A program made the translations under genes and the position numbers. From Vitrella brassicaformis (taxonomy: Eukaryota > Sar > Vitrellaceae), in contig CDMY01000472.1 in the NCBI GenBank assembly GCA_001179505.1, forward strand, positions 2,599 through 66,598: a stretch of DNA of 64,000 nucleotides. The letters are read 5' to 3'. Under the pieces are notes generated by a model that did no database searches, was not told the DNA's origin, and saw only the letters and a program-made list of their open reading frames with translations. Positions 56,741-64,000 of the stretch are shown piece by piece. How positions within the stretch are numbered: the first letter of the stretch is position 1; every line of letters begins with the position of its first letter.

Positions 56741-58128
56741 GAAAAACAAGTAGGGCACAGACATCGACACGTCACCCGCAATTGCCATGGCTGTGCGTCC
56801 CCTTTGCAGTTTGTCGCATCGCTACGAGGAGCTGTCGGCTTCGCACCGACATGCTGTGGAACGAAAGAAGGAGCTGCAAGAGGCCATACGAGGCCTCAAG
56901 CAGACCGCCATACCAGAGTGAGTGAGTTGGGGCAGCGCCATGTTGTCGTCTGACAAATGCACTTTCATACCGTGTGTGTGTGCTGCGTTGAGTGCAGGCT
57001 GAGCCGTGACGTGTTGCTGTCGTGCGAGAGTGCTGCTGATGCCCGTGCCTTCGGTGAGAAGGTCCGACAAGAGCATCAGCGGCTCGACCAGCTATACGAC
57101 GCAGCAAGCGACGCGGCACGAGAGCGAACCACTGCAGTAGTGGCCAGTGAGAGCCCATCAACAGTAGACACGCCAGCCAGGTGGGGCGGGCAGCCAGGCA
57201 GCCCTCGCTGTGGCCGGCTGTCCTTCTGTGTGCGTCTGTATGTTCTCAATCAGCTCGCCGACATCCTGTCGGTCTCGGGAGCAGTCGGTGTCGCCCGAGC
57301 CGCCACCAACAGAGGTCCAGCTGCGGAAGATGCTCCAGGTTCTCAAGGCCGACACAAAACAGTAAGTGAACGAGGCATGTTGCGGCGGCTCTGTTGCCTA
57401 GTGGATGGGTCTGTCACCCACTTTTGGGTCCTTTTGGTCAGGTTGGAGCTGGGCATTGCGGCGTTGCGGACCAACTGCGACAAGACGACAGCATCCTTGC
57501 GGCCTCTCGAGGATGAACACGACGAGCTGCTCCAGGAGGCGACCAAAGGGTGCGCATCAATACAACAGACAGACAGACACATGGATGAATGGATGGATGG
57601 ATGGATGGACGCATGATCACTCGTCTCCCAGGTTGACAAGGGAGCGTTTGGCTGCCCTCAGCGACCCCAAGGCCGTCCATGACTTCAAGCGGCAGATCAA
57701 GGAGAGGCAACAGCAGCTGCTGGCCCTCTACGCCGAGGCCAGCAAGGCGGAGGAGAGACTTGGGGGTCCTGGTGGCCAAGTCCCCGACCATCGTGTGCTT
57801 CCCCTGCAAGCATCAGAGTCTCTGTGCGGCGTGCTACGAAGGGCTGCTGCGCTCTCATGAGGCGGCCAAGAGAGAGAAGCAGCGGCTCGAGAGAGCCCAC
57901 AGGCGGCTGCCAGACGACGTACGGCGTGATGCCGTCCTCAGGTGCCCCTACTGCAGGGCGACAGCTGAGTATGCCAGCGTTGCATCCACATCACGACTTA
58001 GATACAGCTGGGGGGAGGAGGGCGGGAGTTGTACAGTCCTGGTTGTAAGAAAGCTCGACTGCCTGTCTGTTCTTGCCGTTCTTGCTGCCTGCATAACTGC
58101 GTCAGCTGCGCAGGGTAGCAGCCATTAG
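56685..58128 (+). CDS. Coiled-coil protein with C-terminal RING finger (6 exons; one frameshift)
   Basis: Exons 56685-56749, 56810-56917, 56998-57180, 57254-57361, 57442-57549 and 57632-58128 join with matching phases. Exons 2, 4 and 5 are each exactly 108 nt, as in a repeated heptad unit. The first 260 residues are strongly helical (YEELSASHRHAVERKKELQEAIRG, EVQLRKMLQVLKADTKQLELG). The C-terminus is a RING of the IVCFPCKHQSLCAAC...LRCPYCR type, typical of E3 ubiquitin ligases. Between them, at the five G of 57762-57766, the frame must shift by one: with four G, EERLG continues directly into VLVAKSPTIVCFPCKH. The frame ends in TAG at 58126-58128. The start is the first ATG in frame; fusion to the upstream ankyrin gene (ankyrin-coil-RING) is an alternative that transcripts would settle. 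Confidence 0.68.
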
Positions 58129-58730
58129 CTTTCAGTCTGGTGTACAGTGTGTGCCGTATGTGGTTTAGGTCCCGGCTGTGTCTGATCTGTGCCGACTGCG
58201 GCATATGTGTGTGTGTGTGTGTGATGGACTGACTCGATCAAGACAATGTACTGATACGATGCCGACGTGTCCATTTCAAGTTCGTCTGTGCAGCCACCCA
58301 CGCACAGGCTCAACCAGCCAGCATCCAAAGGCAACCATGTCGGAGAGAGACATGGGGAGAGAGGGAAGCTATGAGAGATGCAGCGGGATAGTAGCGGGGT
58401 GGATGGGTATGGGTGTATATTCAGTGCCTGCCTAAGCGCATCTAATCCGTCGACATGTCAACATCCATTCACACGCCAGCATCAGGCAGCCCCCCTCCGT
58501 CCGTCAATCTGTACAATACCTGGGTAGGTCACTCATCACCATACACATCGCAGCCATCCTATGCAGCACATAAGTGTCGTCAGCTGAGAACGGTCCCACT
58601 GCCCCTTTGCTCTGAATGATCCACCACACGATGGTCGGCCTGACAGGCACCACCACCAACACACACACAGAGGTCAATGAACACGGTCACAGAAGTAGCC
58701 CTTCTTGTCGATGAGTGCCGTTTCCTCACC
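58129..58730. other. Region between convergent genes
   Basis: 600 bp without coding signal. It has a TGTGTG tract at 58205-58222. Confidence 0.45.
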
Positions 58731-60800
58731 TCAGGCATTGCGAACTGCAGTCATTGTCACCCATGTGCCCACATAGCCACTGATCCTTCTGACGGTGAAG
58801 GAACCGATGTTGGTGCCGACAGGAATGCAGGTCACGAGGGAATCGCGCTGCTCAGCTGTCGTCGTCTTGACTCTCAGCTCCACACACTGCAGGCCCCTGA
58901 TGCGCGGGATCACCGACAAGAGCTGGGTGCGGACGAAGCTGCCAGCATCCTCCACACCGTCGGGCACTGAAGGGGAGGGAACACACACACACAAAGGCAG
59001 CAATGAGGACGGACGGCCACACTACCCCTTGCTCTCGGCGTACCTGTCAGATCGAAGTATAGTCTCTTGATCGTCGGCAACTCGTCGGCCGCCCCCACCA
59101 GCAGTTGCTCTAGTTGGTCGACACCGATGTCCCCCATCTGCACCGTACGCACCTCCCTCGCCGTCCCCAGCGACGCCAAGACGCCCACCTTCTCCTCGGC
59201 ACCCGACACCCTCTCGATGTCCACCCTTCCCACCTTCTTTGGCATTTTGTCGGCCAGCAGCCGGCCAGCTGCACCACCCAATTTGCTCCGGACAGACAGC
59301 TCTGAGGCCTCTGGGAACGGCTGCATGTGGGCGATGATGGCGGGGTGGGGCGATGGGGTGTTGGCGGGGGGATGGAACTCGTAGGCATTCTTGACCTCCA
59401 CCGATGTGGCCTTGTCGAATGAGAGTGTGGATGCGATGTCGATGGCCGCTGGGCTGGGGTCGGTGTGCGGGTCGGTCAGGCCGTCCTCAGTGAAGAAGTA
59501 TGACACCGATGTGGCCTGCTACGCCAGCTGCCGCAGCATGGTCTTGAGTGAGGGTGAGGGGCGGATGGGCAGGCCCCTGTCGCTGTCGCTGTGGTACAAG
59601 ATGGAGAGGTCAAATCCCGCGTCTGGGAGCTCGAAGTTGATGTGGGCGTTTCCTCGGCAGCACCTGGTGACCAGTCGGTCCAGGGCCAGCAGGACGCGCA
59701 TGGTGGGGCGGCCGATGAAGAACCTGGGGCAAAACTGCACGTCCAGCTGCTTGAGCGACCCTCGGCAGCCGCGGGCCATGAGCACTTCCTGAAGGCAACA
59801 ACACACAAATATGGGACATCATGAGCCACCCACGCTGTACATGTGTGTGCGTTGTATTCACCTGAAGCCGCTCGATGCCCGTCGGATTGTCACCCCAGAC
59901 CAGGATGGTGCCAATCCTCTCCAGCTGGGCGAGTGGCCCTCCCTGCGGCCCAGCAGGCGCCGCAGGGATGCCCTCGAACACACTCGCCCACTCGTCACCG
60001 TCAAACATCCACATCCCGTCCACACACCGCAACGAGCGAGACGAGCCGATGAACTGGCCTAGACTGCCGGCGTCCCAACCCTCCTGCCGCACGACGGCGA
60101 GTGACGGCATCAGCCAACGTCGGTCAGCCAGCACCTCATGGTCGTCGCCCCACAGGCCGGCGATGGTGGTGAGTGCGTGGAGGGTCGGGGGTGGGTCGAG
60201 AGGGGCTGGGAGGGGCGGATTTGTCCGGGCGACGCTCTGCCTCGCTGTGCCGGTCAGCCGAACGCCTCTCTCGATGGCGATGGTCTCCAGGGTCCCTCCG
60301 GTGAGGTTGGCTGCTCGTCGGCCGGCGATGTGGCCCTCTATGATGGCCACAAAGACGTCGAAACACCAGCGGGGGAAGCCGAATGGGTATCGGAGGACGA
60401 TGGTTGTCAGCTGTCTGAGATATGTGGCCCATTCCCCGACGAGGTCGATGGTGGTCCTCTGCCAAAACGACCGCTGGTCTTCGTCAGCCGCGCTGATTGT
60501 AAGGTGGTGCTGCTTGCGGACCGCGTGCTGCCATGCGAGTGGCGGCAGCTGCAGCTGGATGAGCAGATGAATGGGGACGAAGGCCATGACGATGCTATGG
60601 AGACCGGGCTACACACAACCACACAGCACACGGGACGGCAAGGGATGTGGATATCCATCAGTGGATGGCCTCAGTGCATGTGGTTGGCTCACAGGTGCGT
60701 TCCCCCAGAAGCGTCTTTCCCTCTCAGCCCGACGCTGCCGCTCCTCATCGCTCTCACTCGCACCACCACCAGGCTGAGCATCAGAGGAAGAGGCCGCCAT
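58731..60800 (-). CDS. Protein of unknown family with an in-frame TAG (4 exons)
   Basis: Exons 60693-60800, 59862-60608, 59044-59788 and 58731-58966 join with matching phases: 612 codons, terminal TGA. Exon 1 is acidic/basic low-complexity (MAASSSDAQPGGG, EERQRRAERERRFW). Exon 2 begins with a helical LLIQLQLPPLAWQHAV segment. Repeated LxxLxxL-like strings (GPLAQLERIGTILVWG, GSLKQLDVQFCPRF, REVRTVQMGDIGVDQLEQLL, LPTIKRLYFDLT) suggest irregular leucine-rich repeats as in F-box/LRR proteins, but no F-box is clear. At 59519-59521 (codon 375) there is an in-frame TAG (RQLA-TAG-QATSVSYFF). The frame after it is open for 158 more codons of exon 3, then splices in phase into exon 4. No donor near it can remove the TAG in frame. 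The gene is otherwise undamaged. Confidence 0.65.
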
Positions 60801-61740
60801 TGTGGTGGGTGAACCAACCTGTAACCAACAACAAATACATGCAACCAAAGGAGGATGCATCAATCAGCGCATTGAATGAGTGGCGCCATCTCACCTGCAG
60901 CTGATGCGCCCTCTGTGTCTTCTCGTCGGTCTCAGTTAGCTACGCTCCACCTCGGGTGGTCGGCGTGTCTATTGGTCCTTCCTGCATCCCTCACCTGGCC
61001 TCGGTCGCCCGCTGAGCACCCTTGCCGAGCCCGGAAGTGTCCCTCAGTCGGGAAAGATACACCAGCTCTCCGTACCTAGACGATGTCAGCGATGGCCAAT
61101 GAGCTGTCCTGACGCCCTCCTTCACACGTGGACATCAATTGCGAGCTCAAATGGAGTTCCGTTCACCCCTTCGTCTCCTTATTTTGCCTGCTCGTTTAAC
61201 TGAAAGTGTGTGTGGTCTCACTGAGGAGGCACTCGTGGGAAAAAAGAGCAAAACGAATTTGGCAAAGCAGAGAAAACTGGGAATTCAATCCTCACTCGAT
61301 CCCGAGAAAGGGGAAAGATTTGGCAGCCCCGAGGGCTTCAGAGGCCTCAGGGAAGAATATGGGTGACGTCCACGCTGCCCCAAATCGTCCTGCGCCTCTT
61401 CTTCTTTTGCGAGCCTCCTCAGTTTGTGTACCTTCCGAGCCGACCTGAATGACGGAAGGTAGTACAAGGTACACACACGATCAGAGAGAGTCAGAGAGAG
61501 AGGGGGGAAGGAGATGGTCTGAGTTCTCTTTTTCTATGCGGTGTCTGTTGTGCTATGTGGTGTCTGTTGTGCGAGGCAGCAGGGCATTCGCCACAAAGAC
61601 GGAGGGATGGAGTCCGCATTGCGACGGCCATCCTTCCTCGTGTGCACATGACTACAAGCGAGTGCACTATTCGCTTTCTCACTCTGTGCGGTGCGACTGT
61701 GTCGGTGTGAGTTCAGGCGCCGCTTCCCGTGTGCTCGATG
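60801..61740. promoter_or_regulatory. Divergent intergenic region
   Basis: This lies upstream of the 60.8-kb minus gene and of the next plus-strand reading frame. GCGAGCTC at 61141-61148 (in AATTGCGAGCTCAAAT) matches the element seen near other gene starts. A repeated TGTGCTATGTGGTGTCTGTTG/GTGTCTGTTGTGC piece is at 61540-61572. No gene is called. Confidence 0.35.
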
Positions 61741-62135
61741 CTCCATAGCGAGGCGAGGAGAGTGCTACGCCATCCCACGGCCACCGTCACAGATGACCTC
61801 TTTATGGCCTCCGTCGACCAACTCTTCGTGCCAGTGAGTAATGACTCGGCAGCCTCGAGTGAGTGTGAATGTAAGTGTGTGTGTGTGTGCGCGGCTGTAG
61901 GTCAGAAAGGTGAGGGAGGCAGCCTCGGCCGTCGTGAGCCGCCATGAAGCAGGCAGGATGTTCGACTCGTTCCGGTCCGCAGGCACGCGGCTTTGCGCAT
62001 CTGTATACAAACACGTGTGGACACACATATACATACATATGTGTGTGTACGTATATATGTGTGTGTGTATGTGTACAGGTTTGGGTGTCGGCGGCTCTGC
62101 AGAGGGCAGAGAGAGGCGGCTGATTCGATTGTGTC
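61741..62135 (+). CDS. Possible small gene, exons uncertain
   Basis: Exon 61741-61830 (MLHSEARRVLRHP...DDLFMASVDQLFVP) may join at 61902 to VRKVREAASAVVSRHEAGRMFDSFRSAGTR (donor near 62001 before GTATAC), then 62080 onward (VWVSAALQRAERGG, TGA at about 62120). Phases agree, but all three pieces are short and no domain is recognised. The TGA lies in frame with the start of the next reading frame. Confidence 0.35.
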
Positions 62136-62138
62136 GCG

Positions 62139-62677
62139 ATGGCCGACCGCGACAGAGAAAATCAAAAGTTCAACTCGTACGTCAGAGGGCCACTCACGAG
62201 CGTCATGAAGGGCGCACTCTCCACAGCCGGCGCCTCTACCACTTTGAGCCGCACCATCCCATCAGCAGCTGACCTGACCGTCAATCGGGCGAGAAGCAGA
62301 TCGAGACACTCAAGGCCACACTCACTCGCCAGGTGACTGACAGGCAGACACTCACCACTGAGGCAGTGACTGATTAATGAATCACTGTGAGTGAATCAGG
62401 TACTCAGCAGCGTTCAGCGCCAGGCCGTGATCGACATAAAAAAGATGCTCGACGACGTGCGCACTGCAGCCGCCACCAACCAAGACGCGCTCCGCCACCT
62501 GACCCCAGCCGACAAGACGCGCCTGGTGACGCTGATCGACAGCGCACGACCGTCCATCGAGACAAAGTGGGTGCGCACGGCACTGACCTGCCAGAAAGAA
62601 AAAATCACTCACCTGCGTGTGTTGAATGCATTGGATGGACCAGGATGAAGAAGCTGATGCCGCAGGGCCGTCGCTGA
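62139..62677 (+). CDS. Small helical protein, unknown (3 exons, probable frameshift)
   Basis: Exon 1 starts 62139 (MADRDRENQKFNSYVRGPLTSVMKGAL). At three G near 62287 the frame needs one extra base to enter GEKQIETLKATLTRQ, whose donor (CGCCAG|GTGACT) is in phase with exon 62400-62563 (LSSVQRQAVIDIKKMLDDVRTAAATNQDALRHLTPADKTRLVTLIDSAR). The last exon (62644-62677) encodes KMKKLMPQGRR, TGA. It has amphipathic helices throughout. No family is recognised; a coiled-coil or helical-bundle adaptor is possible. Confidence 0.45.
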
Positions 62678-62847
62678 GTCAGTGAGTGAATTAGTGAGGC
62701 GCACGTTTGTGGCTGTTCGGCCGGCTGCACAGACGTGGGTGTGCTTGACATGACTGTTTGACTCTTTTTGTATCTCTGTCTTTGCTTCGTCTGATGATAT
62801 TTCTTTGTCCCTGATACGGCCTGCTCTGCATCACTTGCTGTAAGTGT

Positions 62848-63504
62848 GTGAGTGTCTGTCAATCCGTGCTTTCGACAGACACACAAATGGATATCGTGTA
62901 TATGGGTGTATTGCGTCATGCCAGTAGGCTGACTATCAGGCTCACTTTCACTTCAGAGGAAATGAAGCCACAACACGAGGTATACAGCAGAGACGCCGCA
63001 CTTGTGCGCGCTGTGGGTAAAACCGACAATCCATTCGTATCAAAGTCGATGGAAGGCGGGCAAGAGCTCAGTCTTCCACGGGAGTTCACAGTACGTGCTG
63101 AAGCGAAAGCCACAGCCTGGGCTTCTCGACGGAGGCGCGTCATGCACCCACGCGCACATACCATACACTCACTCACACAGCAAGTTGCGCATGCGTATAT
63201 TGGTGATTGTCTGCTGCCGTCCGAGTGGCGCAAGAAGCTGTCGATGGGATGGACGGGTCGAATGCGCAGTTGTGGTGTCCGCCGGAGGCTGGACAAACGC
63301 GGCCAGCGACGAAAAACAGCGGCGAAAAGAGCAGTGCTCCTGCGCAGCAAGAGAAACCTGTGCTTGGTGCTGTGGTCAGCAAGTAGGAGGGGTCGATTCC
63401 AAATGAGAAGAGACAGTGTAGGCTCTTGGTGCGCATGTGTGTGCCTGGGTGGGTGGGTGGCTGAGTGGGCGTGTCGCGGGCCGCTAAGCAAGACCGCGGA
63501 ATGA
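62848..63504 (+). CDS. Weak candidate reading frame at the window end
   Basis: An open frame of 218 codons; composition is Arg-rich in the second half, typical of an out-of-frame reading. A better candidate is a start at 63050 (MEGGQELSLPREFT, donor GTACGT at 63092) followed by an exon in another frame with DGSNAQLWCPPEAGQT and GEKSSAPAQQEKPVLGAVVS near 63250-63390. I could not fix the joints, so only the presence of some coding sequence is supported. Confidence 0.25.
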   Translation: MSVCQSVLSTDTQMDIVYMGVLRHASRLTIRLTFTSEEMKPQHEVYSRDAALVRAVGKTDNPFVSKSMEGGQELSLPREFTVRAEAKATAWASRRRRVMHPRAHTIHSLTQQVAHAYIGDCLLPSEWRKKLSMGWTGRMRSCGVRRRLDKRGQRRKTAAKRAVLLRSKRNLCLVLWSASRRGRFQMRRDSVGSWCACVCLGGWVAEWACRGPLSKTAE

Positions 63505-64000
63505 GTCAGTAGTCACCCCGGACGGACCGGGTTGACCTTCGTGTGCTCGTGGTGCGCATGTGTGTCTTGGCGGTCGGGTGTGGTGTGAAGCGGGCGGCAC
63601 CCAAAACCGCCAAAGCCAGTCAGTGTGGGCTAGACATCCATACAGCACATGGTGAGTGGACCAAAAATACAATAAATACGCAGTCGATCAGTCAGTCAGT
63701 CAGTCACTCAGGCCTCTTCACGCATCTCACGCACCGCATTGCACCCATCGTGACCAGCCATCAAGACGGAACACGCATCACACGAGCGAACAATCGGCAG
63801 CCACGTCTCATCCAGCACCCATCCATCCAGCCAGCCACTCACACCCACACAGGCTCCAATCGTGACGGACAACCACCAACCAATAAATCACCATACACCA
63901 ACGTCTCGTGACGTCAGCCTCCCATCGCCGATGTACGTTAACATCACAACAAAACACTATCCCTGCGCTGTCTGTGAATGTACGTACGCACACGTGTGAG
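63505..64000. other. Right edge, no gene seen
   Basis: Unique DNA with CAGTCAGT repeats at 63688-63710 and CCATCCAGCCAGCC near 63825. It may be promoter or intron of a gene outside the window. Confidence 0.35.

Noticed and set aside
1-64000. tRNA, rRNA or transposase genes
   Set aside because: None recognised by eye on either strand; short structured RNAs cannot be excluded without a covariance-model search.

Overview
The window is nuclear DNA from an intron-rich, GC-rich protist. Genes are cut into many short exons by GT-AG introns (mostly 60-150 nt) that are packed with TG, TCTG and GGAT microsatellites. Gene content (many-exon PTEN, GTPBP1-like GTPase, TLDc and ankyrin proteins, a mitochondrial SAM carrier, RING and J-domain proteins) fits an alveolate alga. 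A chromerid such as Vitrella brassicaformis is my best guess, from style and not from a database match. Two runs of exactly 300 N (21478-21777, 34428-34727) and poly-G/C tracts at contig edges show a scaffolded draft assembly.

Layout. 1-1517: degenerate repeats. 1518-3519 (+): bestrophin-like channel. 4821-6110 (-): secreted beta-lactamase-fold hydrolase. 7099-9418 (+): HAD-like protein with an in-frame TAG. 9419-11906: microsatellites. 11907-15737 (-): 14-exon PTEN-like phosphatase. 16240-17842 (-): second beta-lactamase-fold hydrolase, also with an in-frame TAG. 17921-20582 (+): RG/proline-rich protein. 21960-24843 (-): GTPBP1/2-like GTPase. 24989-27482 (+): TLDc protein. 27712-28632 (-): LRRC57-like protein. 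28861-32611 (+): single-pass membrane protein. 33397-33999 (-): small secreted protein. 34199-36869 (+): low-complexity protein spanning the second gap. 36870-40459: gene-poor. 40460-49686 (+): a duplicated, partly decayed block with a coiled-coil gene, two copies of a J-domain gene (one broken), tandem-duplicated exons and a small membrane protein. 50012-51572 (-): mitochondrial S-adenosylmethionine carrier. 52122-54003 and about 55251-56740 (+): ankyrin proteins. 56685-58128 (+): coiled-coil/RING protein. 58731-60800 (-): unknown protein with an in-frame TAG. 61741-63504 (+): small unclear genes.

Genes alternate strand for most of the window, giving head-to-head pairs with short shared promoters (78 bp at 17843-17920, 145 bp at 24844-24988, 199 bp at 34000-34198, 228 bp at 28633-28860). 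A GAGCTCGCA-like element recurs near several of these. No operon logic applies; the genes are functionally unrelated.

Three observations stand out. A ~280 bp intron-like repeat recurs four times at 42.1-49.1 kb and twice fills an intron-like interval of almost identical length (introner-like). Three otherwise intact genes are each interrupted by one in-frame TAG and by no other stop; in one the family expects Trp, so UAG recoding or TAG-type decay is worth testing. Several other genes carry 1-nt frameshifts, often at short G runs, which more likely reflect assembly errors. All exon models were built by hand from splice sites and frame consistency.
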